Below are positions 26,159 to 35,950 of a DNA stretch of 64,000 bases, one piece after another. The stretch spans positions 1,346,438 to 1,410,437 of the forward strand of contig OX638341.1 in NCBI GenBank assembly GCA_951812965.1. The letters are read 5' to 3'. The DNA is from an uncultured Pseudohongiella sp. GTDB lineage: Bacteria; Pseudomonadota; Gammaproteobacteria; Pseudomonadales; Pseudohongiellaceae. The notes under the pieces were generated by a model. That model was not told the DNA's origin. It did not search any database and was given only the letters and a program-made list of their open reading frames with translations. The stretch's first letter is position 1. Each line of letters begins with the position of its first letter. The position numbers were made by a program, and so were the translations under genes.

Positions 26159-28471
26159 ATGAAGGACACCCATGAGAACTCCGAGCTTGAGCGGCGGCTG
26201 CGCGCGGCTGAAGCTGACAAGGAAGGCCGGTACGACAAGCGCACGGAACATCTCGATGAAACCGGCCGGGCCATCTTTATCAATCGGCTGATCCTCGAAG
26301 ATTCGCCCTATCTCCTGCAGCACGCCCATAACCCCGTGAACTGGTATGCCTGGGGCGAATTGGCTTTCGAAGTCGCAAAAGCGGAAAACAAACCGGTGTT
26401 TCTGTCCATCGGTTATTCAACCTGCCATTGGTGCCATGTCATGGAAGTCGAAAGCTTCGACAACGTCGAAGTCGCAAAGGTGCTGAATCGGCATTTCATT
26501 GCCGTGAAGATGGACCGGGAGCAATATCCCGATATCGACGAGGTCTACATGACCGGTGTGCAATGCCTCAGCGGCCACGGTGGCTGGCCAATGTCGAATT
26601 TCCTGCTGCCGGACGGGCGGCCATTTTTTGGTGCGACCTATTTCCCGCCCGGCCAGTTCATTGCCGTGCTGGAACAGGTACAAAGCGTTTTTACTTCCCG
26701 CTTCGACGAAGTGGAGCGCAGCGCCGCCAGCCTGCATCACTCGATAGGGCTGATTCTGGCGGAACGCAAGCAGCCTTTGGCATTGGCGGAGGACTTGCCG
26801 GAAAAGACCTTGCAGGCGCTTTACCAGCGTGAAGACGAGGAATTCGGCGGCCTCGCCGGCGCTCCTAAATTTCCCCAGGAACCCTTGCTGTTACTGGCGC
26901 TGGACCAGGTCTTGCGCACGGGGGACCGGCGCGCGTACCGATTCGTTGAGCGCGGTCTGCGGCATATGGCCATGGGCGGCATCTACGACCACGCGGGCGG
27001 CGGCTTTCATCGCTATAGCGTCGACGCGCAATGGCTGGTGCCGCATTTCGAGAAAATGCTCTACAACCAGTCCCAGTTAGCGCCAGCCTATCTGCAAGCC
27101 TGGCAACTCGACGGCAATCCATTCTTCCGGCGTGTGGTCGAACAGACGCTGGATTATGTAGTGCGCGAGATGCAATTGCCCGAAGGCGGCTTCTGTTCGG
27201 CAACCGACGCCGACAGCGAAGGCCGCGAAGGCGTGTTCTTCGTCTGGGGCATGGAGGAACTCGAGGAATTGCTCGATGAACGGGAACTCGAATTGTTGAT
27301 ACGCCATTACGGCGTCAGCGTGCCCGGCAATTTCGAAGGCGCCAATATTCTGCATCTGAGCGAGCCGTTTCCGGAAGGCGAGACCGTCGCTGCGCTGGAC
27401 GACATTTTGCTGCGCTTGCGCAAAATTCGCGCAAGGCGTGAGCCGCCCTTACGCGACGACAAGGTGATCGCGGGCTGGACCGGCGCCATGATTTCGGCTC
27501 TCTGCCAGGCCGCCTGGGCGCTCGACCGTTTCGACTGGCTCGATGCCGCCGAGCGAGCCGCGTCGCATCTTTGCCAAGGCAATATCGATGCAGATGGAGG
27601 GCTCAGGCGCATTTGGCTGCATGGATCGTCTTCCATCGACGGTCAACTCGAAGACTACGCGAATCTGGCCCTGGCCCTGCTGCAACTTTCCGATGTCACC
27701 GGCAAACAGGAATACCTGCTCCAGGCTTCCGGCCTGATGAAACAAGCGCTAGGCCGGTTTTTCGACAAGGACCAGAACAGTTTCTATCTTGCGCCGGACA
27801 ACACGCCCGGGCCGCAATTGATCCGCTCGCGCAACGCCAGCGACGGCGCCCAGGTCTCTCCGGTAGCCACGGCGCTGGAATGCTTGATCGGCCTGAATCG
27901 CCGTTCGGCCATGCTGCCGGAGGCGGATGCCGCGGAGTTCGGCAGCGAGCGCATTTCCGCCTGTATTCGCGAACTCGCGGCCGCAATCAACGCCAATCCC
28001 GTGGGACACCCATCTTTGTTGCGGGTGATCAGGACTTGGCAATCGGGCGAAATCGGACCGTTGCAGACCGCAGGGGAAGGCCGTGCGCGGGTGCTTGCGC
28101 GCAGATCGACAGAAGACGGAAATCACGCAATAGTTATCCGACTTCAGATCGCTCCGCGCTGGCATGTAACCGCGCCGGATCAGGCAAGCGGCGATTTCGT
28201 GCCGTTGTCCATGTCGCTCGATGAAAGCGAAGCAAACTGGAGTCTGGGCGACATGCAATGTTCCGGCGCACGGGAATTGCTCGCATCGCCAGGGAGCGAA
28301 AGCATCGAAACCCTCCAGGGTGAAGTGGAACTTCGTGTTGCCCTGTTGCCGGTTCAGAGCGCCGGAAACGGCCAGAACGAATTTTCCGCCAGTACGCACC
28401 TGCGCCTGCAAGTGCAACTATGCGACGATCGTTCCTGCCGGCTGCCAGAGACCCTGCATTTCCGGCTCTAG
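26159..28471 (+). CDS. YyaL/DUF255 thioredoxin-domain protein with a DsbD-like C-terminal domain
   Basis: I start at ATG 26159; upstream the open frame runs through the repeat. The first part is the DUF255 thioredoxin-like domain: [25 protein letters not shown], then [16 protein letters not shown] with a CxxC pair. An alpha/alpha-toroid follows ([46 protein letters not shown]) as in YyaL and SPATA20. The last 130 residues, from about [11 protein letters not shown] to [16 protein letters not shown], resemble the N-terminal domain of the thiol:disulfide interchange protein DsbD, including its Cys pair. The 770-residue total exceeds the usual family length by that domain. A role in thiol redox or sugar epimerase-type chemistry is suggested but unproven. 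Confidence 0.8.
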   Translation: MKDTHENSELERRLRAAEADKEGRYDKRTEHLDETGRAIFINRLILEDSPYLLQHAHNPVNWYAWGELAFEVAKAENKPVFLSIGYSTCHWCHVMEVESFDNVEVAKVLNRHFIAVKMDREQYPDIDEVYMTGVQCLSGHGGWPMSNFLLPDGRPFFGATYFPPGQFIAVLEQVQSVFTSRFDEVERSAASLHHSIGLILAERKQPLALAEDLPEKTLQALYQREDEEFGGLAGAPKFPQEPLLLLALDQVLRTGDRRAYRFVERGLRHMAMGGIYDHAGGGFHRYSVDAQWLVPHFEKMLYNQSQLAPAYLQAWQLDGNPFFRRVVEQTLDYVVREMQLPEGGFCSATDADSEGREGVFFVWGMEELEELLDERELELLIRHYGVSVPGNFEGANILHLSEPFPEGETVAALDDILLRLRKIRARREPPLRDDKVIAGWTGAMISALCQAAWALDRFDWLDAAERAASHLCQGNIDADGGLRRIWLHGSSSIDGQLEDYANLALALLQLSDVTGKQEYLLQASGLMKQALGRFFDKDQNSFYLAPDNTPGPQLIRSRNASDGAQVSPVATALECLIGLNRRSAMLPEADAAEFGSERISACIRELAAAINANPVGHPSLLRVIRTWQSGEIGPLQTAGEGRARVLARRSTEDGNHAIVIRLQIAPRWHVTAPDQASGDFVPLSMSLDESEANWSLGDMQCSGARELLASPGSESIETLQGEVELRVALLPVQSAGNGQNEFSASTHLRLQVQLCDDRSCRLPETLHFRL

Positions 28472-29619
28472 CGGTTCGTTTCGAATGAAGATTCGGCGAA
28501 ATCCGCCGGTAGATGCACCGACAAATGCTCCCAGGCCTGCTGCCGACGCATTGGGTCTTCGGCGAAAACAGATTCGAAGAAGCTCGACAGGGCGATCTGC
28601 GTGATCATGATCTGCCGGCCGGGATGGATTGCCTCGGGCGGCGGCATGTCGCCGCATATTTCGGGGCTGGCCAGTTCCGTATTGACTCCATCGTTCATTT
28701 CGCCGAACAGGCCGTAATCTACGTTTGATTGGTCGTCGAGCACGTCGAGTACCGCATTGCAGGCAATGCCGTCGGGATTGTCCATCAAGCGGAAGGCCGG
28801 GTCTGAGATGCCGGCGAAGCCGAGATGCGAGCCGCCGTCGATCACCAGCAGGCTGCTGTCTGGCGCGCGCTCAAGCATCGTCGCGCCATTGCTCGCGTAT
28901 TCGATCAGGGCGTCCGCCGTGCCGGCTATTGAGAGCAATTGCGCGTCGCTATTGCTGAAGAATTGCGTCGTGAATCCGGTTGAAGGGCCGGCAATCGCGG
29001 CCGTGGCGCGAACGCGCGGGTCGCGCCAGCGCGGATGGTATGTGGTCAGGTAGCTGGTGAGCCCGCCAAGCGAATATCCGCTGAGGCCGATCCGCTCGGG
29101 ATCCGGTTCCGCCGCGAATGGACGGTCGTCATCCGGCCAGGCCAGCAGGGAGTCGATCAGAAAGCTGATGTCCGCCGGCTGGTTCACCACATCGAGGGCG
29201 TTTGCGCCGCCTTCGGTGCTGCCCGAAGTCAGCGGATAGTCGGGCGCCGCGACAATATAGCCCAGGCCGGCAAGATGCGCGGCCGCATATTCCAGTTCGG
29301 ACCGGCTCGAAAGAATGCCGTGGCTGTGGACGATCAGCGGCAGGCGTCCTTCCACGTCCCGTGGATACCAGACAGTCAGCGGAAAAGTCCGTTCCGGCTT
29401 GCCGGGTACATCGCGATTCGCATTGGTGGGCCGGCTTTCGTCGACGAAGATCACATCGGTTTGACCTACGAGGTATTCACGATCGTCCAGCCAGGTGCGG
29501 CTCGCCGTACCTTCCGCCGGCCTTTCCGGCGAAGTAAGGACAAACACCGCGCCACCGGCGGTCGCCAGCACGACCAGCAAGGCGACAAGACCGATACCGA
29601 TAATCTTCAACCATCTCAT
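28468..29619 (-). CDS. Membrane-anchored alpha/beta hydrolase, PAF-acetylhydrolase-like
   Basis: The 383-residue product has an N-terminal membrane anchor ([23 protein letters not shown]). Its hydrolase core has [29 protein letters not shown] and a nucleophile elbow GYSLGG; the catalytic His is probably in GGSHLGF. The pattern fits platelet-activating-factor acetylhydrolase or dienelactone-hydrolase relatives. It converges with the YyaL-like gene, sharing four bases at its end. Confidence 0.78.
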   Translation of the reverse strand: MRWLKIIGIGLVALLVVLATAGGAVFVLTSPERPAEGTASRTWLDDREYLVGQTDVIFVDESRPTNANRDVPGKPERTFPLTVWYPRDVEGRLPLIVHSHGILSSRSELEYAAAHLAGLGYIVAAPDYPLTSGSTEGGANALDVVNQPADISFLIDSLLAWPDDDRPFAAEPDPERIGLSGYSLGGLTSYLTTYHPRWRDPRVRATAAIAGPSTGFTTQFFSNSDAQLLSIAGTADALIEYASNGATMLERAPDSSLLVIDGGSHLGFAGISDPAFRLMDNPDGIACNAVLDVLDDQSNVDYGLFGEMNDGVNTELASPEICGDMPPPEAIHPGRQIMITQIALSSFFESVFAEDPMRRQQAWEHLSVHLPADFAESSFETNR

Positions 29620-30734
29620 GACGAATCTCCGTTTTTGTTCCAGTAGTAGCGAACCTTCAACTTGTTGAGGTAGTTCCAGGGAAGCACTTTGTCATGTTGC
29701 ATTCTGCCGACTACGATACCCGGCGCGATGCCGATCTTGTCTGCAAATCCTGCGACATCTTCGAATCTGTGAGCGAGGAAAGGCAACATTTCAGCGTCTT
29801 CGGGCGGAATCAGGAAATCCCGGGCAAACGCATCGGCTTCGTCTTCAAATTCACCTTCCAATTCACCGTTCATTTCCAGGAACAGCATCTTCTTTCCATG
29901 TAAAAGTATATGCGCCGCCTCGTGAAAGAAAGCGAACCAAAGTTGATCGTTGGATCCGTATCGCAGGCTGAGCATCAACAAGGCTTTGCCGCTGGATAGC
30001 CATTTGGTGGCGCCGGTAACCGGGCAGCCGTCGGGGGCGGGCTGAAACACAACGGCTACGCCGGCGCGCGCGCAAGCATTGGTCAGAGCGGGAACGAAAA
30101 CTTCGGGATCGGGTTCGTTGGAAAGGGTTCTCAATCCTTCAAGTTCGGCCCTGAAATTTGACTTGTCGAATGGCTCGCAATGCAGCCGCGAGGCTTCGAT
30201 CTCGCCCTTGCGCAGCCACGCCGCAACTGCTGCGGCCTTCTTTTCGAATATCGGCGACGCCTTGTAGGCCGCTAGCGCGGCAGTCGACTCGTAATGTTCG
30301 CGCCAGGCCTCGACCGAGGCGATGCCGAAGAATTTCAGACATTCGGACACTTGCATCGCCTTGTCCTTGAATTTTTCCACCCAGCCGAACTTGACCATAT
30401 GTGACAGCGGAAGTTCGTCGAGCCAATCTGCTTGGCCGGCAAGAGCGGACAGTTCATCTTTCCGGGCAATCCCGGCGCGATATCCGGCTTCTCTGGCAAG
30501 CCAGAAACGCACCGGGCCGCCAATTACTTTTTCGAGGCGAAACGCGGTGTCCTGGGTAAGCGGCGCCTTGCCATTGATGAGTAAGTTGACATGTTTCGAC
30601 GTATACCCCGTGCGCTTGGCAAATTCGGCTTGAGACCATCCGAGTTCTTCGAGCCTGTCCTGGATGCTGTCACCTGGTGGGGAAACCCAACGGGGTTCGA
30701 ACCGGGAATCTTGCTTAGTCATGATAGTCTCCAA
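29616..30734 (-). CDS. HigA-type antitoxin fused to an ImmA/IrrE metallopeptidase domain
   Basis: The N-terminal 100 residues are an XRE helix-turn-helix of the HigA type (SIQDRLEELGWSQAEFAKRTGYTSKHVNLLINGKAPLT). A linker leads to an ImmA/IrrE-like zinc peptidase with HEAAH (FFHEAAHILLHG) and the ED-rich motif DEADAFARDFLIP. The gene overlaps the upstream toxin gene by 20 bases. The antitoxin normally represses the operon and neutralises the toxin; the peptidase may let a stress signal cut an antitoxin. Two related palindromes upstream (31066-31132) are likely its operators. Confidence 0.86.
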   Translation of the reverse strand: METIMTKQDSRFEPRWVSPPGDSIQDRLEELGWSQAEFAKRTGYTSKHVNLLINGKAPLTQDTAFRLEKVIGGPVRFWLAREAGYRAGIARKDELSALAGQADWLDELPLSHMVKFGWVEKFKDKAMQVSECLKFFGIASVEAWREHYESTAALAAYKASPIFEKKAAAVAAWLRKGEIEASRLHCEPFDKSNFRAELEGLRTLSNEPDPEVFVPALTNACARAGVAVVFQPAPDGCPVTGATKWLSSGKALLMLSLRYGSNDQLWFAFFHEAAHILLHGKKMLFLEMNGELEGEFEDEADAFARDFLIPPEDAEMLPFLAHRFEDVAGFADKIGIAPGIVVGRMQHDKVLPWNYLNKLKVRYYWNKNGDSS

Positions 30735-31044
30735 TGAATTCGATTCGGATAGAAGTCACTTCCCTCCAATCAATGGCTCCTTCCGTTGTTTCCGGGACGG
30801 GATCGTCCGCCGCTTCGAAAACCAGACTGTGGCCGCCGGACAGGCGCAATGCAAACTGGCCGTCCCTGTCACCCTTGAGCGGATACGGGTAGCCGATCTT
30901 TACGTCATCCAGTCGAGTTGCCGCCATCAAGTCAGCGAGTCGCGATTGAAGTTTTTTCGCGGAAGCGCGGCCAAATTCGCGCTCGGCCATGCGCGAGTCC
31001 TCGCAAATCTTCTTCAATGTTCGATTGGCGAACGCCAGATCCAT
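30715..31044 (-). CDS. HigB-like RelE-fold toxin
   Basis: The 109-residue protein has the RelE/HigB fold pattern: MAEREFGRASAKKLQSRLADLMAA, then YPYPLKGDRDGQFALRLSGGHSLVFE and the terminal IEFIGDYHD. HigB toxins cleave mRNA on the ribosome. It sits first in a two-gene operon, with its 3' end overlapping the HTH-peptidase antitoxin start by 20 bases. Confidence 0.84.
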   Translation of the reverse strand: MDLAFANRTLKKICEDSRMAEREFGRASAKKLQSRLADLMAATRLDDVKIGYPYPLKGDRDGQFALRLSGGHSLVFEAADDPVPETTEGAIDWREVTSIRIEFIGDYHD

Positions 31045-31065
31045 TGCGGATTTGCCAATAATTTA

Positions 31066-31132
31066 TTTACTTCATCAGTAAACTAATGCAAAAAAATAGG
31101 AAAAGTATTATTTACCGATACGGTAAATAATA
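31066..31132. promoter_or_regulatory. Paired operators upstream of the HigB/HigA-ImmA operon
   Basis: Two palindromes share the form TTTAC-N7-GTAAA: one at 31066-31082 and a perfect one at 31111-31127. The latter extends to 12-bp arms (TATTATTTACCG and CGGTAAATAATA) at 31106-31132. They are 45 bases apart and lie upstream of the toxin gene in an AT-rich gap, as expected for antitoxin autoregulation. Confidence 0.65.
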
Positions 31133-31198
31133 ATTGGAAGCATACTTTCGAGAATTCAAGATGTCAATTTTGAGCTGTAAGTTAATGTCGAATCAGGC

Positions 31199-31903
31199 TC
31201 AGACTTGAATTTGTTCGAAAAACTCCGGCACGACTTCGGTTGCCGGGCCGTATACTCCCCGATCGAAATTACCGCCCGTTCGTTCGAGGTTCAATTCCAC
31301 GGTTCGTGCGCCGCCGGCCCTGGCGGCCTGGTAGAAGCCTGCGGCGGGATAGACATTGCCTGATGTGCCGATGGAGACGAACAGATCGGAGGCGGCCAGG
31401 TCATTGAAGATTTCGTCCATGTGGAAAGGCATTTCCCCAAACCAGACCACATGGGGGCGCAGCCCGCCGGGGCGCCTGCAACAGGAACATTCGGAATCGG
31501 GGAAGACGTCTTCGCGATTCTCGAACACTCGCGCTGAATATTCGCAGCGGATTTTGAGCATCTCGCCGTGCATGTGCCGCAAATTGCGGCTGCCGGCGCG
31601 CTCGTGCAGATTGTCGATGTTTTGGGTGACGAGCAGGAATTCGCCGGTGAAATCCCGCTCGAATTCGGCAAGCGCGATATGCGCCGCGTTGGGCCTGATC
31701 TCCGGCTGTTGCAATAACCGCCGCCGCTCGTTGTAAAAATTGTGGACGAGATGCGGGTCGCGCGCGAAGCCGTCCGGAGAGGCCACGTCCTCCACCCGAT
31801 GTTCCTCCCACAACCCTTCGGCGGCGCGAAAAGTGCGGATGCCCGATTCGGCGGAAATGCCGGCGCCTGTCAGCACGACTATGGAGCGGGGACTTGGATC
31901 CAT
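31199..31903 (-). CDS. cobB: NAD-dependent protein deacylase, CobB-type sirtuin
   Basis: The 234-residue protein has the sirtuin motifs [35 protein letters not shown] (catalytic His) and a Cys4 zinc site (CEYS and CSCC). The segment [17 protein letters not shown], with its Tyr/Arg-type acyl pocket in the neighbouring helices, resembles the desuccinylase-active CobB/SIRT5 class. It would remove acetyl or succinyl groups from lysines using NAD. It is divergent from the bcp operon. Confidence 0.9.
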   Translation of the reverse strand: MDPSPRSIVVLTGAGISAESGIRTFRAAEGLWEEHRVEDVASPDGFARDPHLVHNFYNERRRLLQQPEIRPNAAHIALAEFERDFTGEFLLVTQNIDNLHERAGSRNLRHMHGEMLKIRCEYSARVFENREDVFPDSECSCCRRPGGLRPHVVWFGEMPFHMDEIFNDLAASDLFVSIGTSGNVYPAAGFYQAARAGGARTVELNLERTGGNFDRGVYGPATEVVPEFFEQIQV

Positions 31904-31968
31904 GAGCGTGAATCATAACTGCTTGTCGGTATAATGCAGCACATTTTTCATTCGGGAAGAGGCTACCC

Positions 31969-32442
31969 ATGACCAGTTTGCAAAAGGGCGATTCGGCGCC
32001 CGCATTCAGTTTGGCGGATCAGGAAGGAAATATGGTCAGCCTGGCGGATTTCGCCGGAAAATCGCGCGTGGTGCTCTATTTCTATCCCAAGGCGATGACG
32101 CCGGGCTGTACGGTGCAGGCCCAGGGTCTGCGCGATTCGGCCGAGGGACTTGCGGCGCGCGACGCCGTCGCGATCGGCGTCAGTCCCGACCCGGTCAAGC
32201 GGCTCAAAAAGTTCGAGGAGAAAGAAGAATTGAACTTCACATTGCTTGCCGATGAAGACCACGCTACTGCTGAAGCCTATGGCGTCTGGGGTCTAAAGAA
32301 GTTCATGGGCAGGGAATACATGGGCGTAAATCGCGTCACCTTCGTCATCGACAAGGACGGAACCATCGTCCACGTTATGGACAAGGTGAAAACGAAAACC
32401 CACCACGATGACGCCCTCGCAGTGCTTGATTCCCTCGACTAA
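31969..32442 (+). CDS. bcp: Peroxiredoxin, BCP family
   Basis: The 157-residue thioredoxin-fold peroxidase closely follows E. coli Bcp, including FYPKAMTPGCTVQA with the peroxidatic Cys and LNFTLLADEDH. The second cysteine, five residues after the first in most Bcp proteins, is replaced by Gln (VQAQGLRD), so this is a one-Cys form. It heads a compact four-gene run (bcp, ybfF-like, pdxJ, MFS). A TATAAT box lies at 31930-31935. Confidence 0.9.
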   Translation: MTSLQKGDSAPAFSLADQEGNMVSLADFAGKSRVVLYFYPKAMTPGCTVQAQGLRDSAEGLAARDAVAIGVSPDPVKRLKKFEEKEELNFTLLADEDHATAEAYGVWGLKKFMGREYMGVNRVTFVIDKDGTIVHVMDKVKTKTHHDDALAVLDSLD

Positions 32443-32445
32443 GCG

Positions 32446-33237
32446 ATGCTGCTGCACCACCGCCAGTACTCCGGAGACGGCGAACCGCTTTTGATCCTGC
32501 ACGGACTGTTCGGCAACCAGGGAAACTGGGGCTGGCACGCCAGGCGGCTGGCCGACCGCTATGCGGTATACGGACTCGATCTGCGCAATCACGGCGCCTC
32601 GCCGCACGACGCGAATATGAGCTATCCGGCCATGGCCGCCGACGTGATCGAGTGGCTGGATGCCCAGGGCATGGAAAGCTGTCATCTGCTCGGTCATTCC
32701 ATGGGAGGGAAGGTGGCCATGCAACTTGCCTTCTCCGAGCCGGAACGGGTGGACAAACTCCTGGTGGCGGACATCGCTCCGGTTGACTACAACGTTGCGG
32801 CGACTAAGTCGCGGCATCCGGCGCTTGGCGCGATGCTGGGGCTGCCCGTGCAAGAAATAAAAAGCCGGGCCGAGGCGGACGAATACCTGCGTGCTGCCGT
32901 TCCTGAAGATCAAGTGCGGACATTTCTCCTGACCAACCTGGACCGGCTTCCGCAAGGCTTTCGCTGGCGCTTGAACCTGTCAGCCATCGAAGCCAACTTG
33001 CCGGCCTTGTCGGGCGCACCCGAAGCCTCGCAGCCGTTTGGCGGCCCTGCGCTGTTTCTATTCGGCGAACAGTCCTCGTACCTGCATTTCGACCATCAAC
33101 TGGAAATCAGACGCCTGTTTCCGGCTGCCGAGATACAATTATTAAAAGACGCCGGACATTGGCTCAATGTGGAGCAGCCGCAAGCTTCACTTGAGGCAAT
33201 CGAACATTTTCTTGTAAAGAACGGGCAGGGCACGTGA
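32446..33237 (+). CDS. ybfF: Alpha/beta-fold esterase, YbfF-like
   Basis: The 263-residue protein has the family's LILHGLFGNQGNWGWHARRLA, LDLRNHGASPH and nucleophile elbow GHSMGG, with the catalytic His late in DAGHWLNVEQP. These are features of the YbfF group of short-chain acyl esterases. It follows bcp after 3 bases and shares a GTGA overlap with pdxJ. Confidence 0.85.
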   Translation: MLLHHRQYSGDGEPLLILHGLFGNQGNWGWHARRLADRYAVYGLDLRNHGASPHDANMSYPAMAADVIEWLDAQGMESCHLLGHSMGGKVAMQLAFSEPERVDKLLVADIAPVDYNVAATKSRHPALGAMLGLPVQEIKSRAEADEYLRAAVPEDQVRTFLLTNLDRLPQGFRWRLNLSAIEANLPALSGAPEASQPFGGPALFLFGEQSSYLHFDHQLEIRRLFPAAEIQLLKDAGHWLNVEQPQASLEAIEHFLVKNGQGT

Positions 33238-33968
33238 CCAGACTCAGCGTCAACGTGAACAAGATCGCCCTGCTGCGCAATTCGCGCGGGCGCGATTATC
33301 CGGACGTGACGGAATTTGCCCGCCGCGTGATCGGGCTCGGCGTGCGCGGCATCACCGTGCATCCGCGTCCCGACGAGCGTCACATCCGCCGTGGCGACGT
33401 ATACGATTTGCGCGAGATGCTCGCCGATTATCCCGATGTCGAATTCAACATCGAAGGATATCCTTCGCCCGATTTTCTAGCGCTCGTAGAGCAGGTGAAA
33501 CCCGACCAGTGCACCCTCGTTCCGGACGCACCTGACCAGATAACATCGGACCATGGCTGGGACATTCCCGCCAACCTGGCGTTGTTGCAGGAATTTACGT
33601 CACGGCTGCGTGAAGCCGGCATTCGCAGCAGCCTGTTCCTCGATCCTTCGGTCGCGATGGCCGAACACGCGCCCGCCGCGGGCTGCGACCGCGTCGAACT
33701 TTATACCGAAGAATATGCCCAGGCCTTCGGCGGCAAGGAAGAAAACGAAGTGCTGGCGCGCTATCGAGCCACGGCGGCCCGGGCCACGGACCTTGGCATC
33801 GGCATCAACGCCGGCCACGACCTGAACCTCGTCAACCTCGCCCGTTTCCTCGAAATCGAAAACGTCCTCGAAGTATCCATCGGCCACGCCCTCATCGTCG
33901 AATGCCTCGAACAAGGCGTGGAACAAGTCATTTCCCGCTACCTGGCCGTCTGCCGGGACCGCGCATGA
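33234..33968 (+). CDS. pdxJ: Pyridoxine 5'-phosphate synthase
   Basis: The 244-residue TIM-barrel protein carries the PdxJ motifs LSVNVNKIALLRNSRG, GITVHPRPDERHIRRGDVYDL, FNIEGYPS and GINAGHDLNLVNLARF. PdxJ condenses 1-deoxyxylulose 5-phosphate with 3-amino-2-oxopropyl phosphate to make pyridoxine 5'-phosphate. The start is a GTG overlapping the upstream stop (GTGA), and its end overlaps the next start (ATGA). The vitamin B6 oxidase gene pdxH is also in the window, at 39943. Confidence 0.95.
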   Translation: MTRLSVNVNKIALLRNSRGRDYPDVTEFARRVIGLGVRGITVHPRPDERHIRRGDVYDLREMLADYPDVEFNIEGYPSPDFLALVEQVKPDQCTLVPDAPDQITSDHGWDIPANLALLQEFTSRLREAGIRSSLFLDPSVAMAEHAPAAGCDRVELYTEEYAQAFGGKEENEVLARYRATAARATDLGIGINAGHDLNLVNLARFLEIENVLEVSIGHALIVECLEQGVEQVISRYLAVCRDRA

Positions 33969-35245
33969 ATCGCATTTATTACGGATACTGGATCGTTGTC
34001 GCAGGTCTGGTTACGCAGTTCATCGCCATAGGCATGTCGAACTATGTCGCCGGGGCCTTCATGGTGCCGATGAACGACGAGTTTGGCTGGACCCGCGCCG
34101 AATTCAGCGCCTCGCGCTCGATCGGGCAACTCGTGGTTGCGTTCACCGGCTTCATGATCGGTTCCTGGATCGATCGCTGGGGCGGCCGGCCCTTCATTTT
34201 TGCTGGTGCATTGTTGATGTCGGCGACGATGTACGGATTGAGTCTGATCCAGAATTTGCCTCAATGGCTGTTGCTGAACGGAGTCATCCTCACCATCGGC
34301 AGCGCCATGATCGGCAATTTGGTAATCAGTGTTTCCCTCGGTAAATGGTTCGTCGAACGGCGCGGCTGGGCGGTGTCGCTGGCCGCCATGGGAATCTCCG
34401 CTGCCGGCATCCTGATACCGCCGGTCACGACTTTTCTGGTGGATGATTTCGGCTGGCGCGAATCCTGGCGGATTTTGAGCTTGATCACCTTGTGCCTGAC
34501 CTTGCCGATGGCGGCGATCGTGCGCCGCCGGCCCGAGGACTTCGGGATGTTTCCCGACGGCAAGACGCAACAGGAACTCGATCAGGGCCATGGCGCGGCC
34601 GCCCACGCGGACTTCGCGCGCTCCATGACCCGCGCCCAGGCCATGCGCACGAGCGAGTTCTACATTCTCGTCATCGCCTTCGGCCTGTTCCAGATCTCGA
34701 TCACGGTGATGCTGCTGCAGACGATTCCATTGATGACCGATGCCGGATATTCCCGTATGGTCGCGGCCGGCATGGTGCCGCTGGCCTCGGTACCGGCGTT
34801 TTTCAGCAAGCCTTTCTGGGGCGTGCTCATCGACCGTTTCCAGCCCATGTTGCTGACCGCTATAGGAGCCGTCATTACCGGGCTTTCGGTGATTTTCATC
34901 GTCTTCTCCATTGCCAACGGACTGGATTTTCTCGTTTACGCCGGCTTCCTGGTCATGGGTGTCGGCTGGGGCGGCATGCTGCCGCTGCAGGAAGTGATCT
35001 GGGCCTCGTTCTTCGGCCGCCGCTATCTCGGTTCGGTACGCAGCATGGCCCTTCCCTTTTCCTTCGGGCTGTCGGCGGTCGGTCCGGTGCTGGTGGCCCT
35101 GTATTACGACATTGCCGGCAACTACAACCTCGCGCTCATCGCCATGGGCCTGTGTAATCTCGCCTCGGCTTTCTTGCTGGTTCGCTTGCAGAACGACACT
35201 GTCGCCGCGGCGGGCGAAGGACTTCCGCCGGCCACCGCGGACTAA
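33965..35245 (+). CDS. MFS transporter, monocarboxylate/oxalate antiporter-like
   Basis: The start is the ATG at 33965, in a four-base overlap with pdxJ; the frame is also open upstream inside pdxJ. The 426-residue product has about twelve membrane segments and an MFS loop GSWIDRWGGRPFIF. Its N-terminus (YYGYWIVVAGLVTQFIAIGMSNYVAGAFMVPMNDEFGW) resembles the OFA/monocarboxylate group. The substrate is unknown. Confidence 0.8.
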   Translation: MNRIYYGYWIVVAGLVTQFIAIGMSNYVAGAFMVPMNDEFGWTRAEFSASRSIGQLVVAFTGFMIGSWIDRWGGRPFIFAGALLMSATMYGLSLIQNLPQWLLLNGVILTIGSAMIGNLVISVSLGKWFVERRGWAVSLAAMGISAAGILIPPVTTFLVDDFGWRESWRILSLITLCLTLPMAAIVRRRPEDFGMFPDGKTQQELDQGHGAAAHADFARSMTRAQAMRTSEFYILVIAFGLFQISITVMLLQTIPLMTDAGYSRMVAAGMVPLASVPAFFSKPFWGVLIDRFQPMLLTAIGAVITGLSVIFIVFSIANGLDFLVYAGFLVMGVGWGGMLPLQEVIWASFFGRRYLGSVRSMALPFSFGLSAVGPVLVALYYDIAGNYNLALIAMGLCNLASAFLLVRLQNDTVAAAGEGLPPATAD

Positions 35246-35877
35246 TCGTCAGCTTCCCGCAACATCGGTTCGAGCACTGCCCAGACGTTCTCGAGGATGG
35301 CGGGCTGTGCTTCCGCCACGGGGTGGATGCCGTCGTTCTGCATCAGTTCCGGGTTTTCCGGGATTCCTTCGATAAGAAACGGAAGCAGCGGCAGTTCGAA
35401 CTCCTCGGCAAGGTTGAAATAGTTCTCGTGGAATGGCTCTGTGTAACGTGGTCCGTAGTTTGGCGGAATCCTGATGCCTGCAAGCAGTACGCGCCCGCCG
35501 TCCGACTCGATCAGGCGGATCATCGCGGCGAGATTGTCGCGAATGGCCTCGACCGGAATGCCGCGCAGGCCGTCGTTACCGCCGAGCTCAAGAATTACGA
35601 GTTCAGGCCGGTATTCCGCAAGCATCGCCGGTAGGCGTTCGAGGCCGCCGGTCGTGGTTTCACCGCTGACGCTGCCGTTGATGACCCGGAAAGAGGGATA
35701 CTCCCGTTCGATTCGCTCAGACAGCAGTTGCACCCAGCCCTGTTCCTCGCTTATGCCAAAGGCGGCGCTGAGACTGTCGCCCCAGACGAGCAGATTGCGC
35801 TGCTGGGCCACGGCCGGTATGGCCGTGAGCAGGAACAGCGCGAGCAGAATGATTGATCTGACAAAAAACAAAGGCAT
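35242..35877 (-). CDS. tesA: SGNH-type arylesterase / lysophospholipase TesA
   Basis: The 211-residue protein has a signal peptide (SIILLALFLLTAIPAVAQ) and the SGNH blocks: GDSLSAAFG (nucleophile Ser), NGSVSGETT, ELGGNDGLRG and NDGIHPV. It hydrolyses acyl esters or thioesters in the periplasm. Its position, divergent from ybbA and ybbP, is the same as in E. coli and supports the assignment. Confidence 0.92.
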   Translation of the reverse strand: MPLFFVRSIILLALFLLTAIPAVAQQRNLLVWGDSLSAAFGISEEQGWVQLLSERIEREYPSFRVINGSVSGETTTGGLERLPAMLAEYRPELVILELGGNDGLRGIPVEAIRDNLAAMIRLIESDGGRVLLAGIRIPPNYGPRYTEPFHENYFNLAEEFELPLLPFLIEGIPENPELMQNDGIHPVAEAQPAILENVWAVLEPMLREADD

Positions 35878-35950
35878 GGCTGGCGAATACCGGAGCTTGC
35901 GTTTGCACTATAATGACTGCCCTTCAAGGTAGCAAACAAGCCGCGAAAAC

